Shown: positions 1-5,254, numbered from the stretch's first letter. The stretch is DNA of 5,882 nt from Lentisphaerota bacterium (GCA_012514865.1 JAAYZO010000423.1:1-5882), one strand, 5' to 3'. The notes: a model not told the origin generated them from the sequence alone. Program-made: numbers and translations.

Positions 1-51
1 GCGTTGGGCGTTGCCCCCATGTCCCCCGTGTCCGCCGCCGGCGCCGTTGGC

Positions 52-208
52 GCAGGGCTGTTTGAAAGTCCGGTTCTGGCACCCCTCCAGGGTGCATGGC
101 GTGCAATCGGCGTTTCCGGGGGTCGGGCTGCGCGCGACCCCCGGCTACGATCTGGCACCCCTCCAGGGTGACCGAGTGAGCGCCGCCGCGATCTTCAAAC
201 AGCCCTGC
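52..208. repeat. REP/MITE-like multi-hairpin element, copy A (complete)
   Basis: The outer arms form a perfect 15-bp inverted repeat: 52-66 pairs with 194-208. Inside are three hairpins. Hairpin 1 is GCACCC/GGGTGC (79-84 with 90-95, loop CTCCA). Hairpin 2 is CCGGGGGTCG/CGACCCCCGG (116-125 with 135-144, 9-nt loop). Hairpin 3 is CACCC/GGGTG (156-160 with 166-170, loop CTCCA). Hairpins 1 and 3 lie in an identical 20-mer, TCTGGCACCCCTCCAGGGTG, at 75-94 and 151-170. The single strand could therefore fold into a closed multi-branch structure. The element has no coding capacity. It is related to 4855-4990. I infer a non-autonomous palindromic repeat of the REP/BIME or MITE type. Its true ends and mobility are not proven, and I see no target-site duplication. 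Confidence 0.8.
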
Positions 209-271
209 CGTCGGCGGCGCTCCGGCTGGGCTTCTCTCCCCTGCGGGTCTATGGTGTGTGCAGTCCCGGCT

Positions 272-300
272 GGCGGCTGTGGCACGACGTCGCAGCCGTC
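272..300 (+). promoter_or_regulatory. Leader hairpin upstream of first gene
   Basis: The RNA sense strand can form 12 pairs: 272-283 with 289-300, including three G-U pairs, around a 5-nt loop ACGAC. The core CGGCTG/CAGCCG (274-279 with 293-298) is perfect Watson-Crick. It ends 13 nt before the GGAGG ribosome binding site, so it would lie in the 5' leader of the first gene. Function is unknown: it could stabilise the mRNA or be another repeat-derived palindrome. There is no U-tract, so it is not a standard terminator. Confidence 0.45.
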
Positions 301-313
301 CGGCCTGATGGGT

Positions 314-318
314 GGAGG
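314..318 (+). promoter_or_regulatory. Ribosome binding site deciding the first start
   Basis: GGAGG lies 7 nt before the ATG at 326. This selects that start over the in-frame ATG at 308, which would be upstream of the GGAGG, and over more distal ATGs inside the repeat region. A signal peptide begins exactly at the chosen ATG. Confidence 0.8.
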
Positions 319-325
319 CACAGCA

Positions 326-2068
326 ATGAGGCCGTGGCGATGGGAGGCCCTTCTTCTCGGCGTGGTGCTGGCGGCGACGGCGGCGGCGGCGCAGGACATG
401 CGTCGGCCGCGCAAGCTGATCGCCACCGGCTGGGACAAGCCTGACCAGGTGGCGCTCAAAGAGCACATCCGGGTCATGGAGACGCAGCCCTTCGACGGGG
501 TCATGATCACCGTCACCGGCAAGCGCGACGACGGGCGGCCCTGCGCGCTGCGCTCGGCGCACTCAAGCGAGCCGTGGTCGCGGTCGTGGTTCACCGCCGC
601 CATCGAGGACCTCCGGAGCATCCGCTTCGAGCGCTTCACCGACAACTTCATCACCATCGGCGCCAACCCGGGCAACGTCGACTGGTTCGACGACGAGGGC
701 TGGGCCGCGATCACCGAACACTGGGCCATCGCCGCCTGGGTGGCGCGCGAGGCCGGCTTCAGGGGCTTCCATGTCGACCCCGAGGCCTACACCAAGCCCT
801 TCCTGCAGTTCAGCTACGCCGCCCAGGCCCAGGCCGGCCAGCACCGCTTCGACGAGTACGTCGAGAAGGCCCGCGAACGCGGTCGCCAGGTCATGGCGGC
901 CGTGGCCCGCGAGTACCCGGATGCCGTCGTCTTCTCCTACTTCCTTAACAGCATCTGCCGCGGCGCCACCGGCCACGAGGACCCGCGCCGGCTCCTCGAG
1001 GGCATGGGCTACGGCCTCCTGCCGGCCTTCGTCGACGGCTGGCTCGAGGCCGCGCCGCCGACGATGACCTTCGTCGACGGCTGCGAGTCCGCCTACCTGT
1101 ACAACCGCGAGATGCAGTTCCTCGAGTCGGCCGTGGATATCAAGGGCGCCTGCCAGGAGCTGGTCTCGCCGGCAAATCGGGCCCGCTACCGCTCCCAGGT
1201 CCAGGTCAGCTTCGGCATCTACCTCGATGCCTACTGGAATGACGAGACCTCGCGCTGGCGCGTGCAGACCGACGGCACCCCGCCGGTGCGGAAGCTCTAC
1301 GAGAACGTGCGCGGCGCCCTGCGGGCCTGCGATGAGTATGTCTGGGTCTACGGTGAGAAGTTCCGCTGGTGGCCGACCGGCAACCGCGGCGTGCGGCCGC
1401 AGAGCTGGCCCGAGGCCCTCCCCGAGTGCGATGACGCCCTGCGCCTGGCCCGCGACCCGGCCGCCTTCGCGACGGCCCTCCGAGAGCGCCTGGTGGCCTC
1501 CGGCGAGCTGGTCAACCTCGCCCGCAATGGCGACTTCGCCAGCGAGAGCATCCCGGCCACCGGCGACATCCCGGCGGCCGACTGGAAGAGCGGCGGGGCC
1601 CCGGCCGGGTGGACCACCTGGCAGACCGAGCAGGACAAGGGCGTCTTCTCGTGGGACCGCGAGGCCGGCGCCGCCAAGGTCGTCGGCGTGGTCCACAGCG
1701 GCTGCCTGATTCAGCGCCACCGCGTGACGCCCGGCGATACCTACCTGGTGCAGACGCGGGTGCGGCGCACCGGGGGCTCCACCGCGAGCATCCGCGTGCG
1801 CTGGCAGACCCCCGCGGGCGCCTGGACGCGTGAGACGGAGGACGTCCTGGCGCCGGCCGGAACGCCCGACGCCGAGGGCTGGAGCCGCATCACGGCCGTC
1901 GCGACCGTCCCGCCGGAGGTCGGCTCGCTGGTCGTCCTCCTGGGGGCGGCCTCGCAGCGCCAGGCCGAGGACGCGATCTGGTATGACGACGTCGAGATCT
2001 GCCGGCTGCACGGCGAGGGCCTCTTCGCACAGCCGCCGCAGCGCTTCGCCGAGGCGCCGAAGGAGTAG
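326..2068 (+). CDS. Exported glycoside-hydrolase-like protein with C-terminal carbohydrate-binding-like domain
   Basis: This encodes 580 residues, beginning with a signal peptide: basic MRPWRWE, a hydrophobic Leu/Val/Ala stretch to about residue 20, and a likely cut after Ala22 (AAA|QD). Residues about 28-360 alternate in the manner of a (beta/alpha)8 barrel. Aromatic- and acid-rich strand ends resemble glycosidase active sites: FHVDPEAY (148-155), FVDGCESAY (249-257), YLDAYWND (299-306) and VYGEKFRWW (341-349). Candidate acids are Asp151, Glu153, Glu254, Asp301 and Glu343; assigning them a catalytic role is inference. Residues about 394-560 open with LVNLARNGDF and end with WYDDVEI, typical of a CBM4/9-like or discoidin-like beta-sandwich that binds glycans. 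I do not recognise a named GH family, so substrate is unknown. The neighbouring lyase-like and DUF4838-like genes support a polysaccharide role. The start is fixed by GGAGG at 314-318 and the signal peptide. Confidence 0.8.
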   Translation: MRPWRWEALLLGVVLAATAAAAQDMRRPRKLIATGWDKPDQVALKEHIRVMETQPFDGVMITVTGKRDDGRPCALRSAHSSEPWSRSWFTAAIEDLRSIRFERFTDNFITIGANPGNVDWFDDEGWAAITEHWAIAAWVAREAGFRGFHVDPEAYTKPFLQFSYAAQAQAGQHRFDEYVEKARERGRQVMAAVAREYPDAVVFSYFLNSICRGATGHEDPRRLLEGMGYGLLPAFVDGWLEAAPPTMTFVDGCESAYLYNREMQFLESAVDIKGACQELVSPANRARYRSQVQVSFGIYLDAYWNDETSRWRVQTDGTPPVRKLYENVRGALRACDEYVWVYGEKFRWWPTGNRGVRPQSWPEALPECDDALRLARDPAAFATALRERLVASGELVNLARNGDFASESIPATGDIPAADWKSGGAPAGWTTWQTEQDKGVFSWDREAGAAKVVGVVHSGCLIQRHRVTPGDTYLVQTRVRRTGGSTASIRVRWQTPAGAWTRETEDVLAPAGTPDAEGWSRITAVATVPPEVGSLVVLLGAASQRQAEDAIWYDDVEICRLHGEGLFAQPPQRFAEAPKE

Positions 2069-2185
2069 GTCCCGCGAACCAGGCGCGACCCCGGGCGCCG
2101 GGCGGCGGCGCGCCGGCAATACCGAGACGATGCTCGGCGCTCCCAGGGAAGCCGCCGCTGTTGCCAAATCGCCGGCGCGGCAAGT

Positions 2186-2211
2186 AGGTCCACGGCGCCG
2201 TCCGTGGACCT
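2186..2211. repeat. Strong 10-bp-stem hairpin
   Basis: AGGTCCACGG (2186-2195) pairs perfectly with CCGTGGACCT (2202-2211) around the 6-nt loop CGCCGT. It lies 117 nt after the stop codon of the first gene. The following bases are GC-rich rather than T-rich, so it is more likely a REP-like palindrome or an mRNA 3' end stabiliser than an intrinsic terminator. No second copy occurs in the window. Confidence 0.6.
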
Positions 2212-2225
2212 CCCGGGCGCCGGCA

Positions 2226-2247
2226 GCGCCAGGGAGACGACTGGCGC
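2226..2247. repeat. 7-bp-stem hairpin followed by GCCGGATAG
   Basis: GCGCCAG (2226-2232) pairs with CTGGCGC (2241-2247) around an 8-nt loop. It sits 14 nt after the 2186-2211 hairpin and 5 nt before a GCCGGATAG motif, so the two hairpins plus motif may be one module. Confidence 0.5.
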
Positions 2248-2252
2248 GGTGC

Positions 2253-2261
2253 GCCGGATAG
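2253..2261 (+). repeat. GCCGGATAG motif, copy 1
   Basis: This 9-mer lies 5 nt downstream of the 2226-2247 hairpin. The same 9-mer occurs at 2420-2428 and 4987-4995, each time at the downstream edge of a palindromic unit. Function unknown. Confidence 0.4.
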
Positions 2262-2303
2262 ACCACCATGGAACATCCTCTGGCTGAGCCTTCTGCGTCA
2301 GAG

Positions 2304-2321
2304 TTCCGGCCGTGGCCGGAA
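2304..2321. repeat. 7-bp-stem hairpin with CGTG tetraloop
   Basis: TTCCGGC (2304-2310) pairs with GCCGGAA (2315-2321) around CGTG. No T-tract follows. It may be part of the REP-like cluster or a standalone palindrome. Confidence 0.45.
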
Positions 2322-2373
2322 GCGTGCCGCGTGCTTCAGGCTGCGGCGCCGCCCGGCGGGCCTCGGGTCCGGC

Positions 2374-2417
2374 GCCCTGAAAGGGCATCATTCATCAGCC
2401 CAGGGCAACGCCCTGGG
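2374..2417. repeat. Double-hairpin REP-like unit
   Basis: Two hairpins lie 12 nt apart. The first is GCCCT/AGGGC (2374-2378 with 2382-2386, loop GAA). The second is CCCAGGGC/GCCCTGGG (2399-2406 with 2410-2417, loop AAC), an 8-bp perfect stem. From memory, a CCCAGGGC-AAC-GCCCTGGG-type palindrome after a GCCC..GGGC hairpin is a widespread dispersed intergenic element in Planctomycetota and some other phyla, often mistranslated into spurious proteins. I cannot verify that here. The GCCGGATAG motif begins 2 nt after it. Confidence 0.6.
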
Positions 2418-2419
2418 AA

Positions 2420-2428
2420 GCCGGATAG
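2420..2428 (+). repeat. GCCGGATAG motif, copy 2
   Basis: This 9-mer begins 2 nt after the CCCAGGGC/GCCCTGGG hairpin. It is followed by another G, giving the 10-mer GCCGGATAGG also seen at 4987-4996. Function unknown. Confidence 0.4.
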
Positions 2429-2434
2429 GACGCA

Positions 2435-2455
2435 TCGCAGGCTGTAAGTCTGCGA
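2435..2455 (+). promoter_or_regulatory. Leader hairpin upstream of second gene
   Basis: TCGCAG (2435-2440) pairs with CTGCGA (2450-2455) around a 9-nt loop that can add one G-U pair. It ends 33 nt before the AAGGAG of the second gene. A weaker imperfect hairpin (CGCGGG/CCC-GCG with one bulged T, 2464-2479) follows. These may shape the 5' leader, but no known riboswitch fold is recognisable. Confidence 0.35.
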
Positions 2456-2488
2456 CAGAACGACGCGGGTTTCCCTGCGAAGCATACG

Positions 2489-2494
2489 AAGGAG
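2489..2494 (+). promoter_or_regulatory. Ribosome binding site of second gene
   Basis: AAGGAG lies 9 nt before the ATG at 2504 and 18 nt before an in-frame ATG at 2513, favouring 2504 as the start. Confidence 0.75.
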
Positions 2495-2503
2495 TCGCCG
2501 GTC

Positions 2504-4801
2504 ATGCTCTCCATGAAGATCGCGGTTCAGGATCGCAGCGGCCTGGCCGGTCCGCGGCCGGTGACCGGCGGCGTGCCGGTTCGCGAGGGCGCCGCGCCGG
2601 CGGGTTCGGCCTTCGTCCTGCACACGGCCGCCGGCAAGGGGGTGCCGTTGCAGACGCGCGTCCTGGCGCGCTGGAAGGACGGCAGCGCCCGCTGGCTGCT
2701 CCTGGATTTCGCCACCGCGGTGGCAGCCGGCGGCCGTGCCGACCTGGTCTTGAGCACGGCCGCCCCAGCGGCGGCGGCGATGCCGCCGCCGCCGTCACCC
2801 GGGCCGGCCCTGTCCACCGCCGCCGGCGGCGCCGCCGCCCTGGTCGACGGCATCCTCGAGGTCGGCCTCGAGCTGACTCTCGCCGACGGCACGCTCTGCC
2901 ATGCCGTCCTCGGCGAGCCCGCCGTCGAGGACGACGGGCCCTGCCGCCGCACCCTCCTCTGGCGCGGCGACTTCCGCACCCCGGGCGGAGCGCGCGTCTG
3001 CCAGGTCCGCCTGCGCGGCTCGAGCTACGCGGGGACGTCCCGCCTGCGCCTGGAGCCGCTCCTCCTGGTCGACGCCGCCGACGGCATCCTGATGCACCTC
3101 CGCAGCCTCGACCTGGTGGTCCGGCCGGCCGGTCTGACGGCGACGGGCGTCCGCCTCGGCGGCGAGCCTGGCTGGAGCGGCCCGGCCGACGGCGCCGTGC
3201 GGCTCTTCCAGCGCGACGATGAATCCAGTGAGCTGCAGGGCGCCGCCGGCCGCGGCGGCAAGGCCCCGGGCTGGGCCGAGCTGCGCCTCGGCGAGCGCAC
3301 CGTCGCCGTCGCTCTGCGCGACTTCTGGCAGCAGTGGCCCAAGAGCATCGGTGTCGCCGGGGGCGCCCTGCGGGTCGGGCTCTTCCCCTCCTTCCAGGCC
3401 GGCGATTTCGACCACATGGAGCCGTGGTACAAGCACGCCTACCTCTTCAGCGAGAACTGCTACCGCCTGCGCAATGGGCAGTCGCGCCGCTGGGACCTCT
3501 GGATCGACACGCGCGGCGACGGCGCCGCCCTCGCCGCCGCCGCCCAGGCGCCGTCACTCCCGGCCGCCGACCCGCAGCAGGCCATCGATACCGGGGTCTG
3601 GGACGACATCGCGCCGGCCGGCACGCCCGCCATGGCCGAGTACGACCCCTGGACGCGCAACCTCTACGACGCCTACTGCGAGTCCATCCGCCACGAACGC
3701 GACTACGGCGCCATGAACTGGGGCGACTGGTTCGGCGAACGCCAGGTCAACTGGGGCAACCACGAGTACGACACCGTCAACCAGCTCCTCATCCAGTTCG
3801 CCCGCACCGGCGACCCGGAGTACTTCCACACCGCCGAGGCCGCGGCGCGGCACTCGGCCGAGGTCGACGTCGTCCATCACGTCAACGCCGACCTGGCCGA
3901 GTACTTCACCCAGAACTGGCCGACCAAGGGCTACCCGCCGCGGCCGGGGATGGTCCACGAACACTGCGTCGGCCACGTCGGCTGTTTCTACCCGATCGAG
4001 ACCGTCCGCAAGCTCCTCGTCGAGCACCGCATCGGCGACTCCGACCGGCCCTACCTCTGCCTGGATCCCTTCAACCTCGGGCATATCTGGACCCAGGGCC
4101 TGGTGCGCTACTACTTCATCACCGGCGATGCCTTCGTGCGCGAGACGGTCGAGGCCATCGGCGACAACCTCGCCCGCCTGGTCGAGGATGGCATCTACGA
4201 CTTTGCCATCGAGGACCCCCACTTCGGCCGCGCCGCCGGCTGGCCCCTCCTCGCCATGGCCGGTGCCTACGAGCTGGACTTCGACGAGCGCTACCTCAAG
4301 GCCATGCGGAACCTCGTCGACCGCGCCCTGGCACGGCAGGACCCCCACTGCGGCGGCTGGCTCTACCAGCTCTACCCGGGGCACTGCCTCTGCACCACCC
4401 GCAAGCACGTCGGCATGGCCGCCTTCATCCTCTCGATCCTTGTTAACGGCCTCAGCCGCTATGGCCAGCTCACCGGCGATGAGCGCATCCCGGAGGCGGT
4501 GCGGCGGGCTGTGACCTTCATGACCAACGACACCTGGGTCGAACAGCGCCGCGGCTGGCGCTACACCTCGTGCCCGGGCAGCGCCTTCCACGGCCAGTAC
4601 GGCGTCATCGTCATGGCCATGGTCAACGCGGTGCGCCTGGCCGGCGACCCGGAGCACCTGCGCATCCTGCGCCTGGCCTGGGAGGCGAAGTTCGACGACC
4701 TGAAGAAGGCGCCGCCGCCGGGACCGGGCCAGGGCAAGGCCTACACCGGCACCATCTACGGCTGCCCCGAGGCCGCCGGGCTCCTGGCGCGGCTGAGCTG
4801 A
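2504..4801 (+). CDS. Exo-rhamnogalacturonan lyase / YetA-like protein (PL26-like)
   Basis: This encodes 765 residues. The N-terminal part (about 5-340) is beta-rich, beginning with a RIFT-barrel-like segment (PVTGGVPVREGA, 19-30; LARWKDGSARWLLLDF, 54-69). An Ala/Pro-rich stretch (about 85-113) interrupts it. LRDFWQQWPKS (271-281) is a signature I associate with the PcRGLX/YetA family. The C-terminal part (about 375-765) looks like an alpha/alpha toroid, with the conserved-looking motifs WGNHEYDTVNQLLIQFARTG (417-436), MVHEHCVGHVG (483-493), GHIWTQGLVRYYFITGD (526-542) and GRAAGWPLLAM (575-585). His420, His485, His487, His491 and Tyr536 are plausible active-site residues (inference). The family includes fungal PcRGLX (PL26), which releases unsaturated galacturonosyl-rhamnose from rhamnogalacturonan I; the real substrate here may differ. 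Unlike its neighbours it shows no signal peptide, suggesting cytoplasmic action on imported oligosaccharides. Confidence 0.75.
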   Translation: MLSMKIAVQDRSGLAGPRPVTGGVPVREGAAPAGSAFVLHTAAGKGVPLQTRVLARWKDGSARWLLLDFATAVAAGGRADLVLSTAAPAAAAMPPPPSPGPALSTAAGGAAALVDGILEVGLELTLADGTLCHAVLGEPAVEDDGPCRRTLLWRGDFRTPGGARVCQVRLRGSSYAGTSRLRLEPLLLVDAADGILMHLRSLDLVVRPAGLTATGVRLGGEPGWSGPADGAVRLFQRDDESSELQGAAGRGGKAPGWAELRLGERTVAVALRDFWQQWPKSIGVAGGALRVGLFPSFQAGDFDHMEPWYKHAYLFSENCYRLRNGQSRRWDLWIDTRGDGAALAAAAQAPSLPAADPQQAIDTGVWDDIAPAGTPAMAEYDPWTRNLYDAYCESIRHERDYGAMNWGDWFGERQVNWGNHEYDTVNQLLIQFARTGDPEYFHTAEAAARHSAEVDVVHHVNADLAEYFTQNWPTKGYPPRPGMVHEHCVGHVGCFYPIETVRKLLVEHRIGDSDRPYLCLDPFNLGHIWTQGLVRYYFITGDAFVRETVEAIGDNLARLVEDGIYDFAIEDPHFGRAAGWPLLAMAGAYELDFDERYLKAMRNLVDRALARQDPHCGGWLYQLYPGHCLCTTRKHVGMAAFILSILVNGLSRYGQLTGDERIPEAVRRAVTFMTNDTWVEQRRGWRYTSCPGSAFHGQYGVIVMAMVNAVRLAGDPEHLRILRLAWEAKFDDLKKAPPPGPGQGKAYTGTIYGCPEAAGLLARLS

Positions 4802-4854
4802 GACGGCCGGGGCGGCACCGCCGGCGCACCCGCGGCGAGCGCCGCCCGGGCGCC

Positions 4855-4990
4855 GCAGAGCTGTGTGGAGGTCCGGTTCCAGCACCCTTTCAGGGTGCGT
4901 GCTTCGTGGATTGGCGTTTCCGGGGGTCGTGCTCTCGCGCGACCCCCGGCTACGATCTGGCACCCCTCCAGGGTGACCCGGTGAGCGCCG
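4855..4990. repeat. REP/MITE-like multi-hairpin element, copy B (right-truncated)
   Basis: This is homologous to positions 52-185 of copy A, with two single-base indels. All three internal hairpins are kept. Hairpin 1 is GCACCCT/AGGGTGC (4882-4888 with 4892-4898). Hairpin 2 is CCGGGGGTCG/CGACCCCCGG (4920-4929 with 4940-4949). Hairpin 3 is CACCC/GGGTG (4961-4965 with 4971-4975). The segment 4936-4978 is identical to 131-173 (43 bp). Differences concentrate in loops and in the spacer between hairpins 1 and 2. The left outer arm is present but diverged (4855-4870), and the matching right arm of copy A (194-208) is absent: homology stops at 4990, where GATAG begins. Confidence 0.8.
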
Positions 4991-4995
4991 GATAG
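4987..4995 (+). repeat. GCCGGATAG motif, copy 3
   Basis: This 9-mer overlaps the last four conserved bases of copy B (GCCG, 4987-4990) and continues into unrelated sequence. It thus marks the breakpoint where copy B loses its right arm, 11 nt after the third hairpin. Confidence 0.45.
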
Positions 4996-5000
4996 GGCAC

Positions 5001-5094
5001 GGCGAGCCATCGCTCGCCATCGGTGTGGAGCGCGAGTGTCCACAGACGCGAAGGCGTCCACGAGCCGCAACCGCATCGGCAGCAGCACGATGCG
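5001..5094. repeat. Train of four consecutive hairpins
   Basis: Four short palindromes follow one another. GGCGAGC/GCTCGCC is 5001-5007 with 5012-5018 (loop CATC). TGTGGA/TCCACA is 5024-5029 with 5039-5044. GACGC/GCGTC is 5045-5049 with 5054-5058 (loop GAAG). CGCATCG/CGATGCG is 5072-5078 with 5088-5094 (9-nt loop). All stems are perfect. The block starts directly after the copy B breakpoint. It could be a second repeat family joined to copy B, or a structured RNA; no known RNA family is recognised. Confidence 0.5.
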
Positions 5095-5145
5095 TAGTTC
5101 CATGCGCAGTGGCCAGGAGAGCGCTGCACGCGATCGTCGATCAGC

Positions 5146-5168
5146 CCTGCCCGGCGCCGCCCGGCAGG
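5146..5168. repeat. GC-rich hairpin before putative promoter
   Basis: CCTGCC (5146-5151) pairs with GGCAGG (5163-5168) around an 11-nt GC-rich loop containing GGCGCC. No T-tract follows. It sits 19 nt upstream of the extended -10-like element, where it could insulate the downstream gene, but this is speculative. Confidence 0.3.
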
Positions 5169-5187
5169 TGCATCCGGGGCTCTTGCG

Positions 5188-5196
5188 TGGTATCCT
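5188..5196 (+). promoter_or_regulatory. Possible extended -10 promoter for third gene
   Basis: TGGTATCCT fits an extended -10 (TGn followed by a TATCCT hexamer, 5191-5196) and lies in one of the few AT-containing patches of this region, about 104 nt before the ATG at 5300. No good -35 hexamer is visible at 16-18 nt spacing, which is tolerated in extended -10 promoters. The call rests on motif only. Confidence 0.3.
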
Positions 5197-5237
5197 ACCC
5201 TTGAGCCGGGACGCGGTGTCTCGGGCGCGGCGAGCCG

Positions 5238-5254
5238 GCGCGTTTGTGGCGCGC
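5238..5254 (+). promoter_or_regulatory. Small leader hairpin upstream of third gene
   Basis: GCGCG (5238-5242) pairs with CGCGC (5250-5254) around TTTGTGG. With a short bulge it could be extended by CCG/CGG flanks (5235-5237 with 5258-5260). It lies between the putative promoter and the ribosome binding site. In such GC-rich DNA it may be incidental. Confidence 0.25.

Larger units (their letters stand above)
1..325. other. Noncoding upstream region with REP-like element
   Basis: This stretch precedes the first gene. I see no convincing gene in it: a reading frame open from position 11 runs through it, but its translation is Pro/Arg/Cys-rich and passes straight through a palindromic repeat. 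It holds a small hairpin at 41-53 (GCGCC, loop GTT, GGCGC), the multi-hairpin element at 52-208, a pyrimidine-rich patch near 230-240 without recognisable signal, and a leader hairpin at 272-300. No clear -35/-10 promoter pair is visible. Confidence 0.7.
2069..2503. other. 435-bp intergenic hairpin-rich region
   Basis: No supportable gene lies between the first and second coding regions. The stretch is packed with palindromes: 2122-2137 (CCGAG/CTCGG), 2186-2211, 2226-2247, 2304-2321, 2374-2386, 2399-2417 and 2435-2455. None is followed by a T-tract, so none is a textbook rho-independent terminator. This density of palindromes suggests one or more inserted REP-like modules between the genes. 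I see no convincing -35/-10 promoter. Confidence 0.7.

Noticed and set aside
75..170. CRISPR-like direct repeat
   Set aside because: Only two copies of the 20-mer occur here with one spacer-like interval, and that interval contains a conserved palindrome also found in copy B. There is no array or cas gene.
11..325. N-terminal extension of the first coding frame to the ATG at 11
   Set aside because: It would translate the palindromic repeat 52-208, has no ribosome binding site, and buries the signal peptide that starts at 326 behind GGAGG.
2186..2211. Intrinsic terminator of the first gene
   Set aside because: The stem is strong but no T-tract follows, and it lies 117 nt past the stop codon, so I list it as a hairpin only.
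563..2269. 568-aa open frame on the minus strand
   Set aside because: It lies antisense to the first gene, is Arg/Gly/Ala-rich with no recognisable domain, and reflects third-position GC bias on the opposite strand.
3334..4446. 370-aa plus-strand open frame inside the second gene
   Set aside because: It is an alternate frame of the lyase-like gene with extreme Arg/Pro content; the correct frame has clear family motifs.
4811..4845. Terminator after the lyase-like gene
   Set aside because: The short GC hairpins at 4811-4822 and 4832-4845 lack a T-tract and are expected often in DNA this GC-rich.
2091..4855. CCGGGCGCCG 10-mer at 2091-2100, 2213-2222 and 4846-4855
   Set aside because: All copies are noncoding, but a pure G/C 10-mer is not surprising at this base composition, so I do not claim a functional repeat.
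3554..5020. 488-aa open frame on the minus strand
   Set aside because: It is antisense to the lyase-like gene, crosses repeat copy B, and has Val/Gly/Asp-rich composition without domain signatures.
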